Assembly (NCBI GenBank): GCA_010356995.1
Contig: ML996692.1
Location: 1,127,933 to 1,191,932, forward strand
Length of the DNA: 64,000 bases
Reading direction: 5' to 3'
Origin: Trichodelitschia bisporula
Taxonomy: Eukaryota; Ascomycota; Dothideomycetes; Phaeotrichales; Phaeotrichaceae
In this document: piece by piece, positions 1-10,300 of the stretch
Numbering within the stretch: position 1 is the stretch's first letter
How the letters are laid out: each line of letters starts with the position of its first letter
Notes under the pieces: model-generated
Told to the model about the DNA's origin: nothing
The model's database searches: none
The model's input: the letters and a program-made list of their open reading frames with translations, nothing else
Made by a program: the position numbers and the translations under genes

Positions 1-2650
1 GTGAGGATATGTGTGGACATGGAAGGTTTGGCTCAATTCTCAATGTGGATGTGCGGATATGCCGATCTGTACGTCCGGGGATTCAGTGGTGATCCGTGGA
101 TGCGATGCTAGGATGCCGGGCCGGTGATTGTTAGGTTAGGCAGAGATTTGGGGTTGCTGCTCAATGCTATAAGCGGACTTGCACGGCAGTTCTAATGTCC
201 ATCCGGATGAGCGTCAAGGGGACGGTTGGAGGTTGTTGGCCATTGGGCAAAATGAAGATGAGGTTTGGGAAGACGAGATGATCGTCGTTGGAAGTGACGT
301 TGAGGCGTGGCTGGGCATCGGTGGCTAGGCAGATGTGGCTGTCGGCCAATTGATGTTCGGCGACGTCGCGGAGTGACAAAACAACGAGAAACACGTGAAT
401 CGGATCTCTACCCGCGTCGATCATTGCTGTTCCTCAACACCATATCTCAAATCGCCATTATTATGATCGCCATCTCTTCCCTCCCGTTCATTCCTTGCGT
501 CCATGCTCATCTCTTTGCCTTTCAACGATTTACCTTTAGCCCTGTGGCATTCCTGCATCACCGCTTTCCGTGGACCTTGCTTACAGTGGCACTGTTGCTG
601 GCATTGTTAGGCCTATACCACTTCCACTGTCCGGCTGGGTACTTCGTAGTCTACCCGGCGCACAGTGGTGGGGACTTACCTTGAAACTTCAGGTGGTTCG
701 GTAGACAGGAATGATCCCCTCCGAAAATCATCTCCCACTCGCAAAAGACGTCTGTTGATCAGAGATTTAGCTCCCAGTATAACCCCCCACACGCTAACCG
801 CGCATCTTTGGTCTACCGGCTGTTGGGGTAGTGAGCGCTACTGACTCCGCACGGTGGAGTACCGTACCGTACGGGCAGTAGCGCGCATGAACCACGAGGC
901 CGGGGGACCGTTGGGCTAACTACCCCCAAACCTGCCGTATCGGACTCGCCGCAACCGCGCCAAACCGGCCTAGAGTAGGGCAACTTGAGCGTCAACGGCC
1001 GCTCAAAACCCCATACTCCCCCTCTCAGTCAGCGGAAACAAGCAAACCCCCAGACAGAGAGCCTCAAACCTCCCCTCAGTCCTCAATCAAACCAATCCGA
1101 GGCCACGCTCACCCTCTCGCGCAAACTGGAATTCCCCCTGCCAGCCGCCAGCCACACGCCGCCCCCATCGGGCCAACATACGCCCGTGCCTCCCCGGCCT
1201 CCTCCAAACGGTCGACCTCTTCCCCCACCACCCCAAAGCAGCCTAGCGACCTGCCGCGTTTCCTTTTTCGCGACGACGCGTGCGCCTCATTGGGCGCGCC
1301 GTCCGCCATCCGGGCGACGGTTCTCGCCTCCACCGCGTGCTCACCCGCCGTGCCGAGGGTGGGCAGCGCAGACGACGCCTTGGCCCCTTCGCTTCCGGAA
1401 AAGAAAGCGGCCTTCTAGCCCTGCCCGCCGCCGACGCCCTGCCAACGGTGCGTTGGTGGAGCCCGTCGGTGCGGGATTCGGCTCATGCGGTGGGGGCAGG
1501 GCGGGAGGGGGAAAGTCGACACGGAGGACGAAGAGGAAGCGTGGACTCGCGACGGGGCGCCGCCGAAGCGCGCAACCTACCGTACTCGAGCCGAGCAGGC
1601 GCTGGACGACGATACCGGACGCACGCATCGAGTTGCGCTCGCCTTCCCCTCCCTCCCCGCATCAGACCATATTCACCACCATGATCGCGCACACTGCACC
1701 GCCGCCGTTTCGCCGCGCTCCCCTCTCAGCTCAACCGCATCTGGCCATCCGCTCAAACCGGGCAGCCATCCCCCAACCGCCGCCGCGTGCCCAATCCGCG
1801 CAAAGCGCATAATCGCGTCCCCGCTTGCAGCATCTGGGCCCCCTGACACACTGCATCACGACCCGCCGAGGGCCGGATGCGGTTGTTGCAGCGTGGTTTG
1901 GGCCGGATTGGGAGTGTGGGTTGATTGAGTTTGGAGGGGGCGGTGCGGCCGCGTGGTGCTCGTGGGAGGCGGGTGGGCGGACCGTTGGGGGAGGGAATGG
2001 CGGGGTGAAGAGGGTGGGCAAAGTGGTTGTGTGGTTGGCTGACAATGCTGTTGCTGCAAGAGGCGGTTGGGTAAGGCGGTCGCGTAAGCGGTACTGCGTC
2101 GGGAGGGGTGCCATGCTAACAGTCAGCGCGTATGCAGCTCGCCTTGTACCGTAGAACGGTCCCTCTGCCATACTTTCAGCGGCTCGAAGCGTTCAAGGGG
2201 CTTGCTAACCATTCATCCCGACAATTGGGACAACTAATCATTCATTTGGCCATCGGGACGGCAGACTCCTACCGAAACCTCCTCGGGAGCTTGAACCCTA
2301 AACCCGCGGTACCGACTTGCCCCGGGAGCGTAGGGGCCGGTTCGGGTCGGCGGTAATGAAGCATTAGCAACAAGTGCAAAGGGGAAGTTAATCAAAAGAT
2401 GAAGCGATGAGAAGAGAAGGGAGTGGGAATGGCAGAGTCGTGCTATCATACATGCAATGCCCTGCCAAATGTTCACCTTCGTGCTTGCCATAGCCGTTCT
2501 GCTCCTTCCTCCACGAATAAGGATGTTCCTTCCAATGCTGATACGTACCTTCTCTGAGAGAAGGATTGCTCCTTCTAACAGTAAAATGCGCCTTCCTTAG
2601 GGCTACACCGAAGACTGGGCACATTGTGAACGGTGGCGTAACTGTATAGT

Positions 2651-2751
2651 AATCAAGTATCAGCATCGCGGCCAGTGTCAGGTATCATCAGCGTAAACGG
2701 CAATCAAGTATCAACATCGTGGACAATGTCAGCATCATCAGCGTAAACGGT
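2651..2751. repeat. Diverged tandem duplication, about 51-bp unit x2
   Basis: Unit 1 (2651-2701) and unit 2 (2702-2751) both begin AATCAAGTATCA and end in ATCATCAGCGTAAACGG. They differ at about five single bases plus one short indel. Most of the single-base differences are G-to-A or C-to-T in unit 2. The unit is far below the length normally needed for repeat-induced point mutation, so ordinary deamination drift is the simpler reading. Confidence 0.8.
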
Positions 2752-3134
2752 ATGAACATGTACGGTACGCAGTTCCATTGATTCCCACGAGCCAAATATG
2801 GCGTCGGCCCTATGCCTCGCCCTTGCCTTTATCCAGAAAACTCCGGGTATGCCTTATCCTGCCCCAGCCCATCCCATCCCATCCGCTTCCAAAGTCCTCG
2901 TGAACATACATATGATACGCGTATGGCTTGCGTTTCCAATTCCTGCTCAACCGCGCTGACCGTCCAGTCCAGTCCAAAATTATACACAGGGGATGCCACC
3001 CCAACCCTCGAGAATGTGTAAGAGAAGAGAAAAACGAACGACACACTAGTAAAACATATACCAAGAAAATCCAACCCAAGCCAGGTTAGTGTCATCCAAA
3101 GAAGCCCGTACAATCTATCCCAATGCCGTGATCA

Positions 3135-3150
3135 TAACCGTCGACGGTTA
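3135..3150. promoter_or_regulatory. 16-bp perfect palindrome with two inverted Myb-type half sites
   Basis: TAACCGTCGACGGTTA reads identically on both strands. Each arm contains TAACCG, which fits the general Myb recognition core YAACNG. It lies 115 bp beyond the stop codon of the flbD Myb gene, in its probable 3' UTR or terminator region. Binding and autoregulation are inference. About one perfect 16-bp palindrome is expected per 64 kb by chance. Confidence 0.35.
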
Positions 3151-3264
3151 GTCGACGTCCCATCCCAATCCCCATCCAGCCAACCAAATCCAACCCAACC
3201 GATATCCCAACGTACTCCACCCAAAACACCATCGCGCCCAAAATAAGAACCCAATTTTAGCATC

Positions 3265-4224
3265 CTAAATCAGCGACTTGATGTCCATTTTCGCGTGCCT
3301 AACTGGACTCCTCTTCCCCTCCTCCGGCGTCTGCACTTGCGACTGCGGCGGCGTCATCTCCTGAGGCTGCGGCCTCCACGCCGCCCTTGCCAGCGTGTCC
3401 AGCCCAGGTATAGGGAGCTGCGCCGCCATACCCGAAAGCTGTGGGCTAGGGCGAGCGGACGCGTAAACCGCATAGTCGAGAGGCGGTGTGCGGTCGTGGG
3501 ATGGCCGGAGGGTGATCTGGTTCGGCGAGGGCGGGGCCCAGGAGTGCGAGTGCGGCATGGGGAGCGGGCCGCGAAACTCAGGAGAGTAGGCTGGGAGCGG
3601 GGTGTGCGGGGAGGGGTACGGGGTGTTGGGGGAGGGTAGCGGGGTCGGATAGCCGTGCGTGCCGGACGCGAGGTCGAGGCGCGGGACTTGATAGCGTGGA
3701 GTAGGAGGGTGGTGGTCGCGGTGGGGGAGCTGTTCGCGAAGGGGGAGTTGGGTTGGGAAGCCGTTAGGACCGGCTTGGTGAGTGTAGGGGGAGAATGCAG
3801 GATCGTCGAAGCGCTCGGTGCTCGCGAGTTGTCGACGCGGAGACTCAGCGTAGTCAGAGCCGTGGGATTGCTGGTGGTCGCGGGGGCTGCTGGCGCGCCG
3901 GCGCCGGTTCTGGCCGCCGTTCCACCAGTTCTTGACGGCATTGTCGGAGCGGCCTGGGAGGCGGCGGGCGATTTCGGCCCAGCGCTTGCCGAGGGTGTTG
4001 ACGAGATGTTCGATTTGTCGGCCCTCTTCGTCGGTGATGGGTTGGTGGTTGAGGTTCGGCTTTAGGTTCTGATGGTAGCGCTCGCGGCACTGTTTGGGCG
4101 AGCGGGTTTTGATATAGCCGCTGATGCGCACCCAGTTCGAAGCACCTTGGTGGTTGACGAGGTAGAGGAGCTGTTCGTCCTCATGCGGGTTCCAGGGCCC
4201 CCGGCGGTAATTACTCATCTTCAT
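3265..4224 (-). CDS. flbD: FlbD-like R2R3 Myb transcription factor
   Basis: This is a 319-residue protein with two adjacent Myb repeats at the N terminus. R2 starts at RRGPW (Trp11) with Trp31 19 residues later and continues to QCRERYHQNL. R3 contains PITDEE, then RWAEIARRLPGRSDNAVKNW. The rest is Pro/Ser/His-rich and predicted disordered. In Aspergillus, FlbD is an early activator of conidiophore development upstream of brlA, and the order of motifs and the overall length (about 314 residues there) match well. The frame is uninterrupted, with no intron needed. A second Met at codon 3 is an alternative start. The region upstream of the ATG, about 8.9 kb before the next gene-like signal, is exceptionally long for this window, as is common for developmental regulators. 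DNA binding and the developmental role are inferred from the family. Confidence 0.88.
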   Translation of the reverse strand: MKMSNYRRGPWNPHEDEQLLYLVNHQGASNWVRISGYIKTRSPKQCRERYHQNLKPNLNHQPITDEEGRQIEHLVNTLGKRWAEIARRLPGRSDNAVKNWWNGGQNRRRRASSPRDHQQSHGSDYAESPRRQLASTERFDDPAFSPYTHQAGPNGFPTQLPLREQLPHRDHHPPTPRYQVPRLDLASGTHGYPTPLPSPNTPYPSPHTPLPAYSPEFRGPLPMPHSHSWAPPSPNQITLRPSHDRTPPLDYAVYASARPSPQLSGMAAQLPIPGLDTLARAAWRPQPQEMTPPQSQVQTPEEGKRSPVRHAKMDIKSLI

Positions 4225-4239
4225 TCAGACGACGTTGCA

Positions 4240-4324
4240 GTCGTTGTGGTAGTGGTGATGGTGATGGTGGAAGGTATGCGTGCTGGATCGCAGTTGTCGT
4301 TGTCGTTGTTGTTGTGGTGGTGGA
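4240..4324. repeat. Trinucleotide-rich tract in the flbD leader
   Basis: This is an imperfect run of GGT/GTT/GTC-type triplets on the plus strand (CAA/CAC/ACC on the flbD sense strand), ending only 16 bp upstream of the flbD ATG. It probably lies in the 5' UTR, where CA-rich, unstructured sequence is common in fungi. Confidence 0.6.
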
Positions 4325-7300
4325 AGGTTTGTTTAATGTATGGTCGAGTTGAAGGGCAGGAGTCGGGGCTTTTAACCTTTTCAAGCACGCACTAACGCCG
4401 GGCGTTGGAAGTCGCCGTTGCAAAAGCTCCGATGTCGTTAAGTCGGGCGTATGTGACCTTTTGCCCTGAACTAGTCCTAGCGTGACGGAGTTCGTTGATA
4501 GTAATGGAGTGCTTGACCTGAAAGCAGGACACCGTTGACCGCAAATCAGGACAGTTGGGCGGGTGAGCGTGACTGAGGAAGGTTAGTTTGACTGAAGATA
4601 GTTTAACTTTTGTGGGTTGGTGACGAAGATGGGGTCAGGCGGGGGGGATAGGGTCCCATACATATGAAGAGGAGGGTGCGAGGCTCAGGTCAAGCCACTG
4701 GCGGGAACGGGGACGGGACGCGGCACAGGCAAAGTTGAGGGGGGGGAGCATGGGAAGTGGGAGGTGGGAGGTAGGAGGTGGATGGGAACGGTAGAGGTGA
4801 GAAGATGGGTGGTGTGTATGAGAGGGCACTTTTACCACAGCACAGCAACTACTGCGAACAAGGCGAGGAAAGTGAACGGGAACGAGTCGGTGGCTGCTAA
4901 GTTCCTCCCTCCATCATCATTATCCCTCCATATTCCTGAGCCTTTGGTACTTCCTCGCTGGCTTTATCCTTTGCATTTCTGCAGTGCATCAGAGAACGGG
5001 TAAGGGAAAGCAGTGGGTTGTTCCGTTCGACTCATCTTGTTCGAAGGAGATGATGAATGTATGGAAGTGGAACGATAGTGGACTTGATGGCTGGCTGGAT
5101 GACATGCTCTAACAAACTTCAACTAGAACTAGCTTCGAGTACTAGGAGAAGGCCAAAGCAAAAAGAAGCAATCCAAGGCAGTACCGTAGAGTGAGAGAGA
5201 GCGAGAGAGAGAGGGCTGGATTGGGAGACGTCCCAGATCGCTGGGATCGGAGCCAGCATGGTGTTGGTGGGTGGTGGTGGTGGTGGGAACGGAGGTACGG
5301 TAGGAGGTCGGAAGTAGGAGGTTTGGGGAGAAGCGAATGCTACAGGGGGACGATTATCGCTCGCACGCTGTTGGCCGGCGTTTGGCGTTTACTCTTTAGG
5401 AACAACAAATGTGCGTCAGTCGAGGGTGGTAGCGAATACCCTTTGCCCTTACTAGTCCCCCATTGCCAATGATTGTGAAAGTACGGGACTACACTACCGT
5501 GATGGTTATTGGATCATTGAATATACCGATTCAACATCTCTCTCTTATTACGGAATACTGTATCATCTTAGATCTTTCGTCTTCGGTAGGTCGTCAAGCG
5601 TCAACTGTCTGGTAGTCAAATGCCGGGTAGTCTCTCTCGGTACGGATTATTCACACTACAAAACCCCCCCATGCGCAGCTCTTACTATCCAAGAAAACAC
5701 CCATGCCGAACATCTCATTCCACCGGCTCATCTGTATCATCACCACTTCTTTTAACCTGATCTCACTCCGAACAACGCCACCGGAACCTTCTCCTACCGA
5801 AGCGCCTACAGTTCATCACCAGCGCCGCAAAGAAGCCCTCATCGACCAATCTAGCCCACCGCCATATCAAGCCTCGCGCCTCTCGTCAAGCCTGGTACCG
5901 CCTCTCAAAAACAGTAGCAGAGGAGACGAGACGCGCCAGCCTTGCGGCCGCCCAAATATTATGTGCACTCCTTCAACCACGGAGAAGTCCGCGAGGCTCA
6001 AATTTGGCCGCCGCCAAAGAAATTCCAGACCTCACACAACCGGCGATAATGTCTCTCATCGCCGACAAATAATCATTCCTACCCCGGCACCATTCTAGCG
6101 GGCCAACGGTTCGCCCGTGCGTGTCGTCGAGGATCCCGTTACCCTCTGTTCGCAGCAACGCAACCCATTTACCCCCCCACCTCACCCCTTGCCTTGAATC
6201 ATGAATCACATCGCGCGTTCCAGCAGCAGCCAGCGCAGCATCGGTAGCAGCGAAGCGCGCTTGCCCGCGTTCCCGTGGGTAGCTCTTAAACGAAACGCAC
6301 TCCCTGCTCGCGCATCTTGCAGCAACAAGACAGGACAAAACACTCTCTCCGACAAAACAAAACACTAGGCTAGAACTAAAAGCTCCAAACAAAAAACATC
6401 CGGCACTCTAAACAACGTAATCCACTCGTGATTCGTGTCGCCCCGTCCATTCCCCGCTCGCCCTTCACACTCCACTCTGTTCACACGTTCTCTTTGGATC
6501 CACACTCACGCCCACAGACCCAAAATAGTTGCCCTTCAAGAGCTCTGCACGCAACCCGTACCGTCCACCGATGCGCGCCCTTGCCGTGGTAAAAGTCCCA
6601 GGAAGGCGGGATCTCTTGGCTGGGGCGGGGGTAGGCGGGTGGAGGAGGTGGTGGGCAGGCGGGTGAGGGCGAGGGGTGGAAGCTCCGGAGTCCGACCAGT
6701 GAGGGGCGTCTCTTTGGTACGGTACGCTCAATAGCGCCTCTACGCTCTAGCAACCTCTAAAATAGCCGAATCTTACAAGCCCGCCGCATCATCGAAGCCC
6801 CCTCGCCATACCCTGCCAGTATTTGACAAATATCACCGCCGCACGCGCAAGGCTGGCTGGCTGAAGCAATGGAGTGCTACGTGCCCCTCTCCCATGGTTC
6901 CCGCGTGCCGTCGCGACTAGAAACTCTTGATCGGACGGCGATGATGCGCGCTTGACGATGATTAACGTGCTTGCCCATTCTCCTGCTTGCTAGCCCGCTT
7001 GCGTACTCTGGCCACTTCCTTACCGGCAACTACTACTTCCGCCGCCGCTTCTCCTCGCCCCAATCGCCGCCCGCAGGATCGCCTTGCTGAAGCCCGCACG
7101 CGCGGTCCAAGGCCGTTAGATACGCCGATTGCAAGCGCGCATACAAGCCTCTCCCTGCCCTACCGTAGCCGCAGGCCCCACATTTGCTCAGCCTTCCTGC
7201 CTTAGCGCCTCACAACCTTACCACAGTACCGTACGCAAAACCCCCTATCGCACTCGCCCACTCGCGCGCTCTAGGAGGCGTTTACCACATCGCAGCTCCA

Positions 7301-10300
7301 CTCTTTCGTTGCAAGGGTGTTGCCAAAAGCGGATACCCCCCCCTGCCCCAGCGTTGTCATCCTCGCGGCCCCGGTTTTCAGGCACGAGGCCCAGGCTGGA
7401 ACCTGCGAATCGATACGGGGAGCGAGTGGGCTGACTGGGGAATGCGGGCAGGGGTAAGCGCTGAGGAATGGGGATGACACGAGGAAATACGTACCGGCGC
7501 GAGCAGCGGATTGGTACGTAGTGATCGCAAGCTCTAGTTCTACGGCAGGTGGGTCCCCGTGCCGAGGCGTGAGCTCTGCTCGGGAATAGGCCACACTGTT
7601 GCCGTTGCGCGACACGAGGTGAGTGGGTCAAAGGTTACAAGACCGGGGCTGATGATGAGAGGACTAAATACGTTCCGGTATCCCTACGCCGATGCCGTAT
7701 ATGAAGTCGCCCTCGGGCGCTCTTCGCGCACCCGGTCGCGCAACCCGATCCAAGGGAACCAGCACCGACGACGACGACGCGCCGTGCCCCCGTCGGACAG
7801 TGTACAACGCTGCATGCCCACGGGTCAGGACGCTGGAATGGGCATACTACGGGCCAGCGTTGGGAACGCGAGTCTAGAATGTGTCCCCCCTTTTTATCTG
7901 GGGACGTTTCTCGTGGAGAAAGCATTTCTGGTGGGAATGCGTACCGGCGAAGTGATGACGGGGTGATGAACGTGGTCTGGCGGGGCTGAACGGTAGACGG
8001 CGTGTTGCGGGGGACATGCGTCGATAGTGGAGTCGGTGGACCTCCTCCTCACGAAGCCCATGTGTTGGCGACCGCAGACCTCGACCTCACCTGACGCTCC
8101 CATCGCATCACCTCTCCCCGCGCGATCGTCGTTGACCCGTCCACAACGGCCGGCAGATCAGCGCTCGCCCCCCGACGCGCATCTATTCACGGCAGCAAAT
8201 CAGCGCGCCGCATGTCCCCGGCCCCGAGCGCAGGCGCGCAATTGGCCAGCGCAGCGCTGTGCGACCGTTGGGCTGGCCGCATCCGGTACTCGCGCAGGTT
8301 GCGGCGGGGGGGTGCCGGCCCGAGGGCAGACCCAATGCAAATAAGCGCAAAGCAAGGCGAGGCAAAGCATGGCCGTAAGGCATGGCAAGGCAAGGCCGGT
8401 TTATTAATCACCAATGTAGTGGGCGCCAAGACTGCGGGCGCGGATCTGGAGGATTCGCGCGCGGGATCGGGGCTGGCGCGCGGGCTAACCCCCGCCGTTG
8501 CCCGCTGGAGGACCCTGGATGCTTCGGCGGATCCCGTGATGAGGGGAGTCCGTTTCAAAATTCGCACCTGCGCTGCATGTTATCTTGATTTGCGGCATGA
8601 TTTTGCGCGACGTGTGTTGCCCTCTGAATCTGTTGCCTTGAACTGCAGTCTTTGATTCATCTTCCCACGGGATTGCTGTACGTAAGTGAGTATCGATGAC
8701 GATGGAGTACGCCCGCACGCCCTTCCCGTGGCGCGCGCGGCATTGGCGTCGGAGATGGCGCCGAGGGCGTGCGACAGCCGCCTCGCGCGATGAAGCATTT
8801 CCCGGACTGAGGACAAAGAACTGTCATCGGGCGAAAGGCGCTTCATCTCGGAGGGTTTGACACGATGCGCGGTGTGGTTCGGCGAGGGCATGCGGGGCGT
8901 GGTTTGAGGGAACGGTGGTTTGGATGGGGTTTGTTTTCAGTTTACTTTTTCTTTGGTCCGATGCTGGTGGGCTAGGTATGAGAGTGTCTGAGTGGGTGAA
9001 TGCGAACAAAGCCGCGAACGCGTGGCTGTCGGTTAGTTGGCCCTGCCTGCGGGTTGCGGGTGCAGGAACTTCGGGTCGGGCCTGCTAAACGGGCAGGTGT
9101 GTCATTGTATCGGCGGGAGGCCGTGGGATTGGGGGTGGTGGGGTGGGACGGGCGATGGGTGGACGACTTGGAGATGGGTACAGTGCACAACATGGGACGA
9201 CCGGAGCCCGCGAGGCGAGGGATGGGAGAAACACGCAGGAATGAGCGAGTTACAGTGGGGCGGGAGCAGCGGTTTAAGCTGTTGTGCTCGCGAAAGGCCG
9301 GCGTGAGTGGTGAGAAAGAGTGTCCTATGCACCTGCGACTAGGACCAGCGTTGCCGACGATGGCCACCCGGGACGGAAACCCTGCCGTCGAGCGCCCCGG
9401 CGAGTTGGAGCGATCCTCTTGGTGAGGGAGACGAGAGGAGAGGCGAGTTGTAGCTGGCTGTTGTCTTACCGGAGGATGAGGATGAGCGGGAAGAATGGGA
9501 ATCGGCGAGATTCCTCCCGCAAGCCAATATCCATCCGTTAACCGTTCAGGGCAATATCAAGCAACTCCCATTTTCTCCTCCAAGTAATCCGTACCTGCCC
9601 ACCCTCCAGACGCTCAAATCCCGAAGCTGAGGAAAGGTGAGCGTTGCGTCCTCGCACAAGGCACACACAGCACACCGAACACGCAAGACACGATAACGCT
9701 CAGCGGCGGTGCGGCCTCGGAAACGCGGGCACGGGTTGTGCGGGTGTACGAGCCGGCCAGGCGGGTTTAGGACATCCTGGTAAGAGCGAGCAATTACGGA
9801 TTTGGGCGTGGCGTGCGCAAGCTGCGTGTTGGACAGAGAGAGGCGAGGGATTTGAAGGACTAAGGACAAGACTGCTACTGGGTGGAAGTCCAGGTCAAAA
9901 GTAACCCCTCCAGGATCTCTCGCTTGCTTGGATCTTGGGGGCCTGGGGTTGCCTGCACTTCGTTTGGAGAGGCCGATCCGCTGGATGCAAGAGGCGTGAC
10001 TAGGGATAGCGAGAAAGGCCGATTTTAAGGATGGGGATTGGGGATTGGGAACTGGGGACAGGGTGGTATTGCTTGCTGTTGGGTTTGGGATTTGGGGAGA
10101 CTGGGGGTGAGAGGTGGGAGGTGGGAGGCCGATTTCACACCCCGTGCTGCGGGGAACATCCTGGCCTGAGTGAATGTGCTTGCATGCGTTCCGTGGGGTT
10201 GGGTGGGGGTTTTGCAGCTGGGACCGGGGAAGGAGAGGGAGGGAGTTATGGGAGTGATGGTGATGGGAGGGGGGAGTGAGTGAGTGATGGGAGGGAGCGA

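Larger units (their letters stand above)
1..3264. other. Gene-free stretch 3' of flbD
   Basis: I find no convincing gene here. Long open frames around 985-1812 and 1341-2171 are open on both strands at once and encode only Pro/Arg/Ser-rich, low-complexity sequence, as expected from GC-rich noncoding DNA. The stretch carries a diverged tandem duplication (2651-2751), a 16-bp palindrome (3135-3150) and five copies of the TACCGTA/TACGGTA heptamer (860, 865, 1578, 2147, 2761). Its last part will include the flbD 3' untranslated region. Confidence 0.6.

Noticed and set aside
985-1812. 275-codon open frame on plus, with long overlapping frames on minus
   Set aside because: The translation is Pro/Ser/Arg low-complexity, both strands are open at once, and there is no domain or splice logic. 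This is typical of GC-rich noncoding DNA.
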